DNA from: Oxalobacteraceae bacterium OTU3CAMAD1
GTDB lineage: Bacteria > Pseudomonadota > Gammaproteobacteria > Burkholderiales > Burkholderiaceae_D
Length of the DNA: 64,000 nt
Direction: 5' to 3'
Assembly (NCBI GenBank): GCA_024123915.1
Contig: CP099650.1
Coordinates: 2,170,001 to 2,234,000 of the forward strand
The translations under genes were made by a program, and so were the position numbers. The stretch's first letter is position 1. Each line of letters opens with the position of its first letter. The notes under the pieces are model-generated. The model was not told the DNA's origin. It searched no databases and was given only the letters and a program-made list of their open reading frames with translations. Below are positions 29,954 to 39,420 of this stretch, one piece after another.

Positions 29954-30047
29954 CGTAGGGCGGATTAGCGAAGCGTAATCGGCCATGCATGCGTCGCCGG
30001 CGGCTTAAAGATGGCCGATTACGGCGTTCCGCCTAATCCGCCCTACG
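29954..30047. repeat. Full GTAGGGCGGATTAG palindromic element
   Basis: Left arm 29954-29986 (CGTAGGGCGGATTAG ... GTAATCGGCCAT) and right arm 30011-30047 (ATGGCCGATTAC ... CTAATCCGCCCTACG) are inverted copies with a short unpaired section in each arm and a 24-base centre. It resembles a MITE or large REP. A half copy lies at 12814-12845. Confidence 0.8.
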
Positions 30048-30306
30048 AACATCTTGCCAGCGCGCCACTTCTTTGGCATGATTGACCGCATGAACCCGCT
30101 TAACACCTCCGTCACGGACCACCGCCACGTCGCTACAGACGCCGGCCAGGTCGCGTTCGCCGGTTGCGGTCAGTCCTTCTCCATTATTCGAATTATTCAG
30201 GGTCGCTGAGCTGCGGCTGCGCCGGTGCTCGGCGCCCCCAGCCCCAGCGCGTCCCCGCGTGCGGGCAGTGCCCGCGCCTTCCCTGAATAGTTTAATGGAG
30301 CACCCA
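30048..30306. other. Intergenic stretch without a supported gene
   Basis: Between the palindromic element and the dehydratase gene I see a 39-codon plus-strand frame (ATG at 30091) and an opposing open frame, neither with a ribosome site or recognisable protein. The last 80 bases are GC-rich with a small CGGGC / GCCCG stem near 30260 and may be leader RNA. Confidence 0.4.
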
Positions 30307-31320
30307 ATGACAATGTCCCACCCGTATCCCTCGCTGACCCAGATCCGCGACACCGCCACCCGCCTGCAAGGAAAAGTTCTGCATACGCCCGTTTGGCGCT
30401 GGCAAACCGGCGTCATCGAAGAACAATTTCCGTCCACCGAAGTCTGGCTCAAGCTGGAACTGTTTCAAAAAACCGGCACCTTCAAGCTGCGCGGGGCGCT
30501 CAACTGCATCGAGGCGCTGGACGCGGCGGCGCACAAGCGCGGCATGGTCGCCGTCAGCGCCGGCAACCATGCGATCGCCGTGGCCTACACGGCGCGGCTG
30601 GCCGGATGCAGCGCCAAGGTCGTCATGCCGGCGCACGCCAGCCCGGCGCGCATCGCCGCCTGCCGCGAGTTCGGCGCCGAAGTGCTGCTGATGCCGGACG
30701 TACACCAGGCGTTCGCGCGCGGCCGCGAGATAGAGCGTGACGAGGGCCGCACAATGCTGCATCCGTACGACGGGCCGCTGACCGCGCAGGGCACCGGCAC
30801 GGTCGGGCTGGAGCTGATGGCGCAGGTGCCGGATCTGGACGCGGTGGTGGTCCCGGTCGGTGGTGGCGGCTTGTGCGCGGGCATCGCCGCCGCCGTCAAA
30901 CAGCTCAATCCGCACTGCGCCGTCTACGGAGTCGAGCCGTTCGGCGCCGACGCGCTGTACCGCAGCTTCGCCTCGGGCGCGCTGGAGACATTGGAACGGG
31001 TCGATACAGTCGCCGACAGCCTGGGCGCGCCGTATGCGATGGAGTACAGCTTCAACGTCTGCCGCCGCTTTGTCGACGAGGTGGTGCGGGTCGACGACGA
31101 CCAGATCTGCGAGGCCATGCTGTACTTGTTCCGCGATGCCAAGCTGGTGGCCGAGCCGGCGGCGGCGGTGGCGACGGCCGCGCTGTTCGGGCCGCTGCGC
31201 GAGCGGCTCCAGGGCAAGCGTGTGGCCTTGCTGGTGTGCGGCTCGAATATCGACCCCGCGCGCTTTGCGGAGCTGCTATGCAGGGGCGCGCGCATCCGGG
31301 ATACAATGACAGCATGTTAA
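30307..31320 (+). CDS. Threonine/serine dehydratase (PLP fold II)
   Basis: 337-aa pyridoxal-phosphate enzyme that deaminates Thr or Ser, cytoplasmic. The PLP lysine is in TGTFKLRGALN, the substrate loop is SAGNHAIA, and the phosphate-binding loop is VPVGGGGLCAG. There is no C-terminal ACT domain, so it is the short catabolic or racemase-like form. ATGs at 30295, 30307 and 30313 are in frame; 30307 has GGAG six bases upstream. The 3' end overlaps the PHP gene by 7 bases. Confidence 0.9.
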   Translation: MTMSHPYPSLTQIRDTATRLQGKVLHTPVWRWQTGVIEEQFPSTEVWLKLELFQKTGTFKLRGALNCIEALDAAAHKRGMVAVSAGNHAIAVAYTARLAGCSAKVVMPAHASPARIAACREFGAEVLLMPDVHQAFARGREIERDEGRTMLHPYDGPLTAQGTGTVGLELMAQVPDLDAVVVPVGGGGLCAGIAAAVKQLNPHCAVYGVEPFGADALYRSFASGALETLERVDTVADSLGAPYAMEYSFNVCRRFVDEVVRVDDDQICEAMLYLFRDAKLVAEPAAAVATAALFGPLRERLQGKRVALLVCGSNIDPARFAELLCRGARIRDTMTAC

Positions 31321-32147
31321 AAGTCGATCTGCACTGCCATTCCAATGTCTCCGACGGCGTTCTTGCTCCCGCCGCCGTGGCCACCCACGCGCGCAAGGCC
31401 GGCGTCGACGTCTGGGCCTTGACCGACCACGACGAAGTCGGCGGCATTCCCGCCGCCCGCACCGCCGCCAAGGAGCAGGGGATGCAATTTGTCTCCGGTG
31501 TTGAAATTTCGATCACGTGGGCCAATGAAACGGTGCATATTGTCGGCCTGCGCATCGACGAGACCAACGCCGCGCTGGTCAACGGCCTGGCGTGCACGCG
31601 CTCGGGCCGCGACAACCGGGGCCGGGAAATCGCGCGCCAGCTGGAGGCGGTGGGCATCAAGGGCGCCTACGAGGGCGCGTTGACCTATGTCGGCAATCCG
31701 GATCTGATGTCGCGCACCCACTTCGCCCGCTATCTTGTGGAAATCGGCGCCTGCGCCAATATTCCGGATGTGTTCAAGAAGTATCTGTCCGAGGGCAAAC
31801 CGGGTTATGTGCCGCATTGCTGGGCGAGCCTGGCCGATTCGGTCGAGTGGATACGCGGGGCCGGCGGCATCGCCGTCATCGCCCACCCGGGGCGTTATCG
31901 CTTCAGCCAGTTGGCCCAGGGGCAGTTGTTCGACGAGTTCAAGCAATTGGGCGGGGAGGCGATCGAGGTCGTCACCGGCAGCCATACGCCTGATCAATAT
32001 CCCGTGTATGCGCAGTTGGCGAATAGTTACGGTTTTCTGGCGTCGCGCGGCACCGATTTCCATGCGCCGGGCGAGTCGCGCGTCGATTTCGCGTTGTTGC
32101 CGCCATTGCCGGCCAACGTCAAGCCCGTTTGGCACGATTGGTTTTAG
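31314..32147 (+). CDS. PHP-domain phosphoesterase (RNase AM / YciV type)
   Basis: 277-aa PHP phosphoesterase that in characterised relatives trims 5' ends of RNA and short oligonucleotides. Metal-ligand motifs are DLHCHSNVSDG, TDHDEVGG, AHPGRYRF and GTDFHAPG. It overlaps the dehydratase stop by 7 bases, so it is translated from the same message. In related bacteria this gene often precedes yciO, which here lies about 1.1 kb downstream with htpX between. Confidence 0.9.
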   Translation: MLKVDLHCHSNVSDGVLAPAAVATHARKAGVDVWALTDHDEVGGIPAARTAAKEQGMQFVSGVEISITWANETVHIVGLRIDETNAALVNGLACTRSGRDNRGREIARQLEAVGIKGAYEGALTYVGNPDLMSRTHFARYLVEIGACANIPDVFKKYLSEGKPGYVPHCWASLADSVEWIRGAGGIAVIAHPGRYRFSQLAQGQLFDEFKQLGGEAIEVVTGSHTPDQYPVYAQLANSYGFLASRGTDFHAPGESRVDFALLPPLPANVKPVWHDWF

Positions 32148-32151
32148 CCCT

Positions 32152-32196
32152 CGCCGGTAATCGGGGTGCGGTAAAACCCTCCGCTGATTACCGGCG
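32152..32196. other. Stem-loop after the PHP gene
   Basis: Inverted 11-mers CGCCGGTAATC (32152-32162) and GATTACCGGCG (32186-32196) enclose 23 bases. No T-run follows, though AT-rich DNA does. It may end the dehydratase-PHP transcript. Confidence 0.4.
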
Positions 32197-32281
32197 GTAA
32201 TTAATATTGCCATCTTGATTTTGCGTAAAGCCGGTCATACCTTATGATCTGGGCAAACTTGTCCCTATCGGAGAACAACCA

Positions 32282-33157
32282 ATGAAACGCATCGTCCTGT
32301 TTATCGCCACCAACCTCGCCGTCATGCTGGTGCTGTCCATCGTGCTGTCGCTGCTGGGCATCGGCCGTCCGGGCGCGGGTGGCACTCTGGAAATGGGCAG
32401 CCTGCTGGCGTTCTCGTTGGTGGTGGGCTTCACCGGCGCGATCTTCTCGCTGCTGATCAGCAAGCCGATGGCCAAGTGGTCGACCGGCGCGCGGGTGATC
32501 GAGACGCCGTCGTCGTCGACCGAGCTGTGGCTGGTCAACACCGTCAAGGCGCTGTCCGAGCGCGCCGGCATCGGCATGCCAGAGGTGGCTGTCTACCAGG
32601 GCGAGCCGAACGCCTTCGCCACCGGCGCCTTCAAGAACTCGGCGCTGGTGGCCGTGTCGACCGGTTTGCTGGAAAACATGAACCGCGATGAGGTCGAGGC
32701 CGTGCTCGGCCACGAGGTGGCCCACATCGCCAACGGCGACATGGTCACCATGACCTTGATCCAGGGCGTGGTCAACACCTTCGTGGTGTTCCTGGCGCGC
32801 GTGGTCGGCTTCTTCGTCGACAAGGTGCTGCTCAAGAACGACCGCCAGGGCACCGGCATCGGCTACATGGCCACCGTGTTCGTCTGCGAACTGGTGTTCG
32901 GCCTGGTCGCCTCGCTGATCGTGGCCTGGTTCTCGCGCCAGCGCGAATTCCGCGCCGACGCCGGTTCGGCCAAGCTGCTCGGCAGCAGCGTACCGATGCA
33001 GCACGCGCTGGCCCGCCTGAACGGCATGGAGCCGGGCGCCTTGCCGCAATCGATCGCGGCCGCCGGCATCACCAACCGTGGCGGCTGGGGCGCGCTGTTC
33101 TCGACGCACCCGCCTTTCGAGCAGCGCATCGCCGCCCTGCGTAGCGTACAATCCTGA
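32282..33157 (+). CDS. htpX: Membrane zinc protease HtpX
   Basis: 291-aa inner-membrane M48 protease for quality control of membrane proteins. Two N-terminal spans ([40 protein letters not shown]), the zinc motif HEVAH in [13 protein letters not shown], the third ligand Glu in [14 protein letters not shown], and a C-terminal [13 protein letters not shown]. The ATG is preceded by ATCGGAGAAC. Confidence 0.97.
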   Translation: MKRIVLFIATNLAVMLVLSIVLSLLGIGRPGAGGTLEMGSLLAFSLVVGFTGAIFSLLISKPMAKWSTGARVIETPSSSTELWLVNTVKALSERAGIGMPEVAVYQGEPNAFATGAFKNSALVAVSTGLLENMNRDEVEAVLGHEVAHIANGDMVTMTLIQGVVNTFVVFLARVVGFFVDKVLLKNDRQGTGIGYMATVFVCELVFGLVASLIVAWFSRQREFRADAGSAKLLGSSVPMQHALARLNGMEPGALPQSIAAAGITNRGGWGALFSTHPPFEQRIAALRSVQS

Positions 33158-33230
33158 TGTTATTAATAGCGGCCTCGGCCGGCTGTAGGCAAGCACAACC
33201 TCAGTCGCGGCCAGGCCCTGCCAGCCAACC

Positions 33231-33854
33231 ATGAGTCAATTCTTCCAGGTACATCCCGTCAACCCGCAAGCGCGCCTGATCAAGCAGGCGGCGCAGATCA
33301 TCGACGGCGGCGGCATCGTCGCCGTGCCGACGGATTCCTGCTACGCGCTGGTCTGCCACCTGGACGACAAGGGCGCCGTCGAGCGCCTGCGCCGTATTCG
33401 TGGCATCGACGAGAAGCACCATTTGACCCTGCTGTGCCGCGACCTGAGCGAGATCGGCGTCTACGCGCGCGTGGACAACCGCCAGTTCCGCCTGCTCAAG
33501 AGCGCCACGCCGGGACCGTACACCTTCATCCTCGAGGCGACCAAGATCGTGCCGCGCCGGCTCAGTCATCCGTCGCGCAAGACCATCGGCCTGCGCGTGC
33601 CGGAGAACCCGATCGTGCTGGCGCTGCTGGAGCAGTTGCAGCAGCCGCTGCTGGGCACGACACTGATCATGCCGGGCGAGGAGGACGCGCTCAACGACGC
33701 CGACACCATTTGCGAGCGGCTGGGCAAGCAGATCGAGCTGGTCATCGACGGCGGCGCCTGCAGCATGGAACCAACCACCGTGATCGACCTGACCGGAGCC
33801 GACGCCGAACTGGTGCGCCAGGGCCGGGGCGACGCCGCCTTGTTCGGGCTCTGA
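33231..33854 (+). CDS. YciO/Sua5-family RNA-binding protein
   Basis: 207-aa YrdC-fold protein. The dsRNA/nucleotide-binding core is present: GGIVAVPTDSCYALVCHLDD, RIRGIDEKHHLTLLCRDLSEIG, ATPGPYTFILEATKIVPRR, TIGLRVPENP and SMEPTTVIDLTG. The length and sequence match YciO rather than the longer Sua5. Threonylcarbamoyl-AMP synthesis is possible but unproven for this branch. Confidence 0.9.
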   Translation: MSQFFQVHPVNPQARLIKQAAQIIDGGGIVAVPTDSCYALVCHLDDKGAVERLRRIRGIDEKHHLTLLCRDLSEIGVYARVDNRQFRLLKSATPGPYTFILEATKIVPRRLSHPSRKTIGLRVPENPIVLALLEQLQQPLLGTTLIMPGEEDALNDADTICERLGKQIELVIDGGACSMEPTTVIDLTGADAELVRQGRGDAALFGL

Positions 33855-33937
33855 TTCTCCCTTTGCGACAAGGCAAGCGCGCCGGCCTTCGACGGCGCCC
33901 AAGATCACTTAGCAGCCTCTGGTAGAATCCCTCCATC

Positions 33938-34612
33938 ATGGATATAGATAGCATCGTCCGGACCATCACGGTCTACGCCATTCCAGTTCTTTTTGCAATT
34001 TCCCTGCACGAAGCCGCCCACGGCTATGTCGCCCGCTACTTCGGCGACCCCACCGCCGCCGACCTCGGCCGCCTGAGCATCAATCCGATGCGCCACATCG
34101 ACCTGTTCGGCACGGTGCTGCTGCCACTGGTCCTGAGCCTGCTGACCTTGCCGGCGCTGGGCTACGCCAAACCGGTGCCGGTCGATTACAACCGCCTGCG
34201 CAACCCGAAAAAGCAAATGGCCCTGGTGGCCGCCGCCGGGCCCGGCGCCAACTTCGTCATGGGGCTGGGCTGGATGGTGCTGTGGGTGGTGCTGACGTTC
34301 GTGTTCCATGCCGACCAGGACGACTTCTTCATCCTGATGGCCAAGGCCGGCATCGGCGTCAATTCCGCCATGTTCGTGTTCAACCTGATTCCGCTGCCGC
34401 CGCTCGACGGCGGGCGCATTGTCACCGGCATCCTCCCGATGCCGTTGGCGAACAAGTACGCGCAGATCGAGCGCTACGGCGTCTACGTCTTCATCGGCCT
34501 GATCCTGATGATGCAGTTCGGATTGCTGACCGGCTTCCTCATCAGCGGCATGCATCTGGTGCAGGGCGTTTTCCACATGCTGGTGAAACCACTGATCTTC
34601 CTTTTGGGGTAA
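33938..34612 (+). CDS. Site-2 protease family (M50) membrane metalloprotease
   Basis: 224-aa inner-membrane protein with HExxH as HEAAHGY in the first span, a second metal-ligand region NLIPLPPLDGGRIV, and about five or six hydrophobic segments. It has no PDZ domain, unlike RseP; it is the short form common in betaproteobacteria. The stop is 2 bases before trpS, so the pair is co-transcribed. Confidence 0.92.
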   Translation: MDIDSIVRTITVYAIPVLFAISLHEAAHGYVARYFGDPTAADLGRLSINPMRHIDLFGTVLLPLVLSLLTLPALGYAKPVPVDYNRLRNPKKQMALVAAAGPGANFVMGLGWMVLWVVLTFVFHADQDDFFILMAKAGIGVNSAMFVFNLIPLPPLDGGRIVTGILPMPLANKYAQIERYGVYVFIGLILMMQFGLLTGFLISGMHLVQGVFHMLVKPLIFLLG

Positions 34613-34614
34613 CC

Positions 34615-35817
34615 ATGTATCCCGATCGTGTCGTCTCCGGCATGCGTCCGACCGGTTCCATGCATCTGGGCCACTACCACGGCGCGCTGAAAAACTGGAT
34701 CAAGCTGCAGGCCGAGCAGCCGTGCCTGTTCTTCGTGGCCGACTGGCACGCGCTGACCACGCACTACGACGATCCGGGCGTCATCGAGCGCAGCACGTGG
34801 GAGATGCTGATCGACTGGCTGGCCGCCGGCATCGACCCTTCGCAGACGACCCTGTTCATCCAGTCGCGCGTGCCCGAGCACGCCGAGCTGCACCTGCTGC
34901 TGTCGATGGCCACGCCGCTGGGCTGGCTCGAACGGGTGCCGACCTACAAGGACCAGATCGAGAATCTGGCCAACAAGGACCTGGCCACCTACGGCTTCCT
35001 CGGCTACCCGCTGCTGCAGGCCGCCGACGTGCTGATCTATCGCGCCAGCCAGGTGCCGGTCGGCGACGACCAGGTGCCGCATATCGAGATGATGCGCGAG
35101 ATAGCGCGACGTTTTAATCACTTGTACGGCAAGGAAAAAGGCTTTGAGGAAAAGGCGGAAAAAGCCGTCAAAAAGCTGGGCAGCAAGCGCGCCAAGCTGT
35201 ACATGGAGCTGCGCACCGAATACCAGCAGGACGGCAAGGACGAGGCGCTGGAGCAGGCCAAAGCCATGCTCGACGACGCCCAGAACCTGTCGCTGGGCGA
35301 CCGCGAGCGCCTGTTCGGCTATCTGGAGGGCAGCCGCAAGCTGATCCTGGTCGAGCCGCAGGCGCGCCTGACCGCCGCCTCGCGCCTGCCGGGCCTGGAC
35401 GGACGCAAGATGTCCAAGAGCTACGGCAACGCCATCGCGCTGCGCGAGGACAAGGACTCGGTTGGCAAGAAGATCCGCACCATGCCGACCGATCCAGCGC
35501 GCGTGCGCCGCACCGATCCGGGCGATCCGGCCCGTTGCCCGGTCTGGCAATTCCATCAGGTGTATTCGGATTCGCCGACCCAGGCCTGGGTGCAGCGCGG
35601 CTGCATGTCGGCCGGTATCGGCTGCATCGAGTGCAAACAGCCCGTTATCGACGCCATCGTCAAGGAACAGGAGCCGATGCACGAGCGCGCCCAGCAATAT
35701 TTGGACGACCCGTCGCTGGTGCGCGCCATCGTCGCCGACGGCAACGACGCCGCCCGCCGGCTGGCGCAGGACACCATGCGCGACGTGCGCGAGGCCATGG
35801 GCCTGGCCTACACGTAG
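34615..35817 (+). CDS. trpS: Tryptophanyl-tRNA synthetase
   Basis: Class I synthetase charging tRNA-Trp, 400 aa. The HIGH-type motif is HLGHYHG near residue 17 and the KMSKS motif is intact in DGRKMSKSYGN. A Lys/Glu-rich helical insertion (GKEKGFEEKAEKAVKKLGSK) lies in the middle, giving a longer protein than the E. coli enzyme, as in other betaproteobacteria. The ATG at 34615 follows the M50 stop by 2 bases. Confidence 0.97.
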   Translation: MYPDRVVSGMRPTGSMHLGHYHGALKNWIKLQAEQPCLFFVADWHALTTHYDDPGVIERSTWEMLIDWLAAGIDPSQTTLFIQSRVPEHAELHLLLSMATPLGWLERVPTYKDQIENLANKDLATYGFLGYPLLQAADVLIYRASQVPVGDDQVPHIEMMREIARRFNHLYGKEKGFEEKAEKAVKKLGSKRAKLYMELRTEYQQDGKDEALEQAKAMLDDAQNLSLGDRERLFGYLEGSRKLILVEPQARLTAASRLPGLDGRKMSKSYGNAIALREDKDSVGKKIRTMPTDPARVRRTDPGDPARCPVWQFHQVYSDSPTQAWVQRGCMSAGIGCIECKQPVIDAIVKEQEPMHERAQQYLDDPSLVRAIVADGNDAARRLAQDTMRDVREAMGLAYT

Positions 35818-35860
35818 CGCGGAAATTTTGTAACCCTTCGTAAATTCCGGTAAAGACATC

Positions 35861-36409
35861 ATGAGCGATAACATCTCTTCCTGGGTGCGGCGTTACGCCC
35901 CCCTGATTCCCGGTGGCGACGTGCTGGATCTGGCTTGCGGCAACGGCCGCCATACCCGCCATCTGGCGTCGCTCGGCCACTCGGTGGTCGCCGTCGACCG
36001 CGATGCCGACGCGCTGGCGCTGGCCGCCGGTCCCGACATCACCACCTCCAACATCGATCTGGAGGAGGCGGGCGCCGCCTGGCCGTTCGGTGCCGCGCGA
36101 TTTGCGGGCATCGTGGTCACAAACTACCTCCATCGCCCGCTAACGGCCGCGATGATCGCCAGCCTGGCGCCGGACGGCGTGCTGATCTACGAAACTTTCG
36201 CAGAAGGCAACGCGCAGTTCGGCAAACCATCGAATCCGGATTTCCTGCTCAAGCCGGGCGAGCTGCTGGACTGGGCGCGCGACCAGGGCCTGCGCGTGGT
36301 GGCCTTCGAGGAGGGCGTCGTCGACGCTCCAAAAACTGCCATGGTGCAACGAATCTGCGCCGTAAAGTCCGATTTTCCAAGGGTGGCGGCCTTGTTGCCA
36401 CCATTTTGA
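35861..36409 (+). CDS. Class I SAM-dependent methyltransferase
   Basis: 182-aa cytoplasmic methyltransferase. The SAM-binding motif I is VLDLACGNGRHTRHLASLG, followed by the acidic loop VVAVDRDADAL and GIVVTNYLHRPL. It resembles the TehB-like small methyltransferases. The substrate is unknown. It lies alone between trpS and dapA. Confidence 0.88.
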   Translation: MSDNISSWVRRYAPLIPGGDVLDLACGNGRHTRHLASLGHSVVAVDRDADALALAAGPDITTSNIDLEEAGAAWPFGAARFAGIVVTNYLHRPLTAAMIASLAPDGVLIYETFAEGNAQFGKPSNPDFLLKPGELLDWARDQGLRVVAFEEGVVDAPKTAMVQRICAVKSDFPRVAALLPPF

Positions 36410-36493
36410 AACCCGATTTGTCGCCCCGAATGCACCATAACCGCGACTCATCGTCTACAATCGTCGTTTTAATACTTTATGCAGTGGTTTCCT

Positions 36494-37369
36494 ATGATTA
36501 AGGGCAGCATAGTAGCAATCGTCACTCCGATGCACCCGGACGGCAGTCTGGACTTCGAGGGCCTGAACCGCCTGATCGACTGGCACATCGCCGAGGGCAC
36601 GGACAGCATCGTCATCGCCGGCACCACCGGCGAATCGGCCACCGTCAGCGTCGAAGAGCACTGCGCGCTGATCAAGGCGACGGTCGCCCACGCCAACGGC
36701 CGCATCCCGATTATCGCCGGCGCCGGCGGCAACTCGACCGCCGAGGCGATCAAGCTGACCCGTTTCGCCAAGGAAGCGGGCGCCGACGCCACGCTGCAAG
36801 TGGTTCCCTACTACAACCGTCCGACCCAGGAAGGCATGTTCCAGCACTTCAAGGCCATCGCCGAAGCGGTGGACTTGCCGGTGATCCTGTATAACGTGCC
36901 CGGCCGTACCGTGGCCGACATGAGCAACGACACCATCCTGCGTCTGGCGGCGGTGCCCGGCATCGTCGGCGTCAAGGACGCGACCGGCAACATCGGCCGT
37001 GGCTACGACCTGCTGCGCCTGGCGCCGAAATCTTTCGCCGTCTATTCCGGCGACGATCCGACCGCAATGGCGCTGATGCTCGGCGGCGGCGCCGGTAATA
37101 TCTCGGTCACCGCCAACGTCATGCCACGCGCCATGGCCGAGATGTGCGCGGCCGCGATCGCCGGCGACATCCCGAAGGCCGTGGCGTTGAACAATCAAAT
37201 GTTCCCGCTACACCAGAAGCTGTTCATCGAGCCGAACCCGGTGCCGGTCAAGTGGGCATTGGCGGAAATGGGTAAGATGCCGGCCGGCATACGCCTGCCG
37301 CTGGTGCCGCTGGGCGCCGATTGTCACGACGCGGTGCGCGCGGCCCTGCGAGAGGCCGGCGTACTGTAA
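36494..37369 (+). CDS. dapA: 4-hydroxy-tetrahydrodipicolinate synthase
   Basis: Condenses pyruvate with aspartate semialdehyde in lysine and diaminopimelate synthesis; 291 aa. Signatures are [25 protein letters not shown], the catalytic Tyr in YNVPGRT and the Schiff-base Lys in [11 protein letters not shown]. The ATG at 36494 fits the family N-terminus better than the in-frame ATG at 36479. bamC follows, the usual proteobacterial order. Confidence 0.97.
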   Translation: MIKGSIVAIVTPMHPDGSLDFEGLNRLIDWHIAEGTDSIVIAGTTGESATVSVEEHCALIKATVAHANGRIPIIAGAGGNSTAEAIKLTRFAKEAGADATLQVVPYYNRPTQEGMFQHFKAIAEAVDLPVILYNVPGRTVADMSNDTILRLAAVPGIVGVKDATGNIGRGYDLLRLAPKSFAVYSGDDPTAMALMLGGGAGNISVTANVMPRAMAEMCAAAIAGDIPKAVALNNQMFPLHQKLFIEPNPVPVKWALAEMGKMPAGIRLPLVPLGADCHDAVRAALREAGVL

Positions 37370-37491
37370 AACCCCGGCAGGTATGCTGGCGCCCGCGCTT
37401 TTTGGACGGGCGCGGTAGCTGCCTGAGCAACAAGCCCCGACTCGATCGGATCATATTTTGCTGCACTCCAGCTTCTTATAACAGTAACGAC

Positions 37492-38682
37492 ATGACTATA
37501 CGCAAGACAGCTTCTATTTCCTCGCAGCGCGTGCTGGTACTGGGCGCATTGATGGCCAGTTTGACCGGTTGCGGCATGATCAGCTCCGTCATCGGCAACG
37601 ACAAGGTGGACTACAAGTCCGCCAAGAAGGCCAGCACCCTGGACGTGCCGCCGGATCTGACGCAATTGCAGAAGGATAACCGCTACTCGCTGCCGGACTC
37701 GAACAACGGCGTCGCCACCGCCTCCGGCTACAACGCCGCCAAGGGCGCGGCGGCCGCCGCCGGTGTCGGTCCCGGCGTGGTCGTGCCGGGCCAGCCGCTG
37801 GCCGGCACCGTGGTGCCGACCAGCGTCAACGACATCAAGGTCGAGCGCGACGGCAACCAGCGCTGGCTGGTGATCAAGCAGACGCCCGAGCAACTGTGGC
37901 CGCAGCTGAAGAAGTTCTGGGAGGATTCGGGCTTCACCATGGCGCAGGAACTGCCGACCGCCGGCATCATGGAAACCGAATGGAACGAAAACCGCGCCAA
38001 GATTCCGCAGGATTTCATCCGTAACACCATCGGCAAGGTCTTCGACTCGGTCTATTCGAGCGGCGAGCGCGACAAGTTCCGCACCCGCATCGAACGCCGC
38101 GCCGACGGCGCCAGCGAAATCTACATCAGCCATCGCGGCGCCCAGGAAGTGGTCACCGGCGCCCAAAAGGAATCGACGATCTGGACCCCGCGTCCGAACG
38201 ATCCGGGCCTGGAAGCCGAATTCCTGGCGCGCATGATGAACAAGCTGGGCAACGGCGGCGAAGACACCTCGCCGGCCAAGACCGCCGTCGAATCGGCCAT
38301 CGTCCAGCCGCAGCACGCGTCGCTGGTCGGTACCGGCGCCGAGCGCGCCGTGCAGGTGGACGAGGGCTTCGACCGCGCCTGGCGCCGGGTCGGCCTGGCG
38401 CTGGACCGCGCCGGCTTCACCGTCGAGGACCGCGACCGCACCAGCGGCACGTACTTCGTCCGCTACATCGACGACGCGACCGAGACCAAAGGCTTCTTCA
38501 GCAAGCTGTTCAGCTGGGGTTCGTCGTCGGAAGCCGATAAGGAAGCGCAGCGCTATCGTATTTCCGTCAAGGCCGGCGCTGGTAACAGCAGCACCGTTAC
38601 CGTGATGAGCAATGCCGGCAAACCGGAAACGGGCCCGGTCGGCGATAAGATCCTGACCCTGCTGCACGAGCAATTGAAATAA
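37492..38682 (+). CDS. bamC: Outer-membrane assembly lipoprotein BamC
   Basis: Lipoprotein component of the BAM complex, 396 aa. The signal ends in lipobox SLTGC (GALMASLTGCGMISSVIGND). The conserved disordered lasso is DYKSAKKASTLDVPPDLTQLQ, followed by two helix-grip domains (about 130-230 and 265-395). The ATG at 37492 has only a weak ribosome site. It lies downstream of dapA, separated by 122 bases containing a GCGCCCG / CGGGCGC hairpin. Confidence 0.95.
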   Translation: MTIRKTASISSQRVLVLGALMASLTGCGMISSVIGNDKVDYKSAKKASTLDVPPDLTQLQKDNRYSLPDSNNGVATASGYNAAKGAAAAAGVGPGVVVPGQPLAGTVVPTSVNDIKVERDGNQRWLVIKQTPEQLWPQLKKFWEDSGFTMAQELPTAGIMETEWNENRAKIPQDFIRNTIGKVFDSVYSSGERDKFRTRIERRADGASEIYISHRGAQEVVTGAQKESTIWTPRPNDPGLEAEFLARMMNKLGNGGEDTSPAKTAVESAIVQPQHASLVGTGAERAVQVDEGFDRAWRRVGLALDRAGFTVEDRDRTSGTYFVRYIDDATETKGFFSKLFSWGSSSEADKEAQRYRISVKAGAGNSSTVTVMSNAGKPETGPVGDKILTLLHEQLK

Positions 38683-38764
38683 TCGCGACGGCGATAAGCT
38701 CGACAGCCGTGGCGGCGCCGGATTGGCGCCGCCACTGAATATCCCGGAGAATATCCGGACATAA

Positions 38765-38789
38765 AAAAACCGGCGCAATGCCGGTTTTT
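38765..38789. terminator. Rho-independent terminator after bamC
   Basis: AAAAACCGGC / GCCGGTTTTT with a 5-base loop, ending in a T-run on the plus strand and an equivalent run on the minus strand, so it can work both ways. Confidence 0.85.
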
Positions 38790-38841
38790 TTATAGCCGCG
38801 AATAAATGGTGATTTCCATTTGCACGCAAAAGCGTCAGGCG

Positions 38842-38877
38842 AAAAAAAACCCGCCGGCGCCATCAGCGCTGGCGGGT
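38842..38877 (-). terminator. Rho-independent terminator of the Ala-rich lipoprotein gene
   Basis: On the minus strand, an ACCCGCC...GGCGGGT stem with a GCGC/GCGC inner part is followed by eight T residues (A-run at 38842-38849 on the plus strand), 14 bases past the lipoprotein stop. Confidence 0.8.
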
Positions 38878-38890
38878 TCTTCCTTACTGA

Positions 38891-39130
38891 TTACTTCGAA
38901 GCAGCTGGGGTAGCGGCAGCAGGTGCGTCAGCAGCAGGAGCGGCTGGAGCAGCAGCGTCAGCAGCTGGAGCGGCTGGAGCAGCAGCGTCAGCGGCTGGAG
39001 CAGCTGGAGCAGCTGGAGCAGCTTCTGGAGCCACTACTGGTGCTGGGGTAACGGTGGTTTCTTCTTTTTTCGAGCAAGCGGTCAGAGCAGCAACGGCCAG
39101 CAGGGAAACGATCAGCAGGGATTTTTTCAT
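38891..39130 (-). CDS. Small Ala/Pro-rich repeat lipoprotein
   Basis: 79-aa lipoprotein: lipobox ALTAC (Cys19), short charged SKKEETT stretch, then a Pro/Ala tail with three exact or near-exact 10-residue units APAAPAADAA (residues 41-70). The tail is likely an extended, flexible periplasmic spacer. AAGGAAAATCC precedes the ATG and a terminator follows the stop, so it is an independent gene despite its size. The 30-base DNA repeat could vary in copy number. The function is unknown. Confidence 0.85.
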   Translation of the reverse strand: MKKSLLIVSLLAVAALTACSKKEETTVTPAPVVAPEAAPAAPAAPAADAAAPAAPAADAAAPAAPAADAPAAATPAASK

Positions 39131-39175
39131 GGATTTTCCTTAGTAAATACAAAATTGAACACAGTGTTGCGATTA

Positions 39176-39193
39176 ATAATTACCGGTAATTAT
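39176..39193. promoter_or_regulatory. Perfect 18-base palindrome upstream of the Ala-rich lipoprotein
   Basis: ATAATTACCGGTAATTAT lies 46 bases before the lipoprotein ATG, and a smaller palindrome (AACACAGTGTT) lies nearer the gene. Probably an operator; the regulator is unknown. Confidence 0.4.
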
Positions 39194-39420
39194 CGCTCAT
39201 TAGGTCGTCTTCGAAGGCTTTTCGTACCTGACATGGTGCCTGCCAGACAACGGAAACTTCCTAACCGAATATTATAGCGATTTTTACTGCGTCGCAATAG
39301 GACAAAGAGCCGTTCTCACAACTATTTTGCGGTATCGCAACATTTCGCTTTCGACTTCAGTTTAGGGAAGCCGGCCACTACCGGAGTTCGCTTCGAACAC
39401 CGCATTTTACCCCTAACCGC

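Noticed and set aside
30060..30306. Short open frames on both strands upstream of the dehydratase
   Set aside because: No ribosome site, no recognisable protein, and they run into the palindromic repeat.
38921..39010. Regular 30-base repeats that could suggest a CRISPR-like array
   Set aside because: Repeats are contiguous, have no spacers and encode an Ala/Pro tail in frame.
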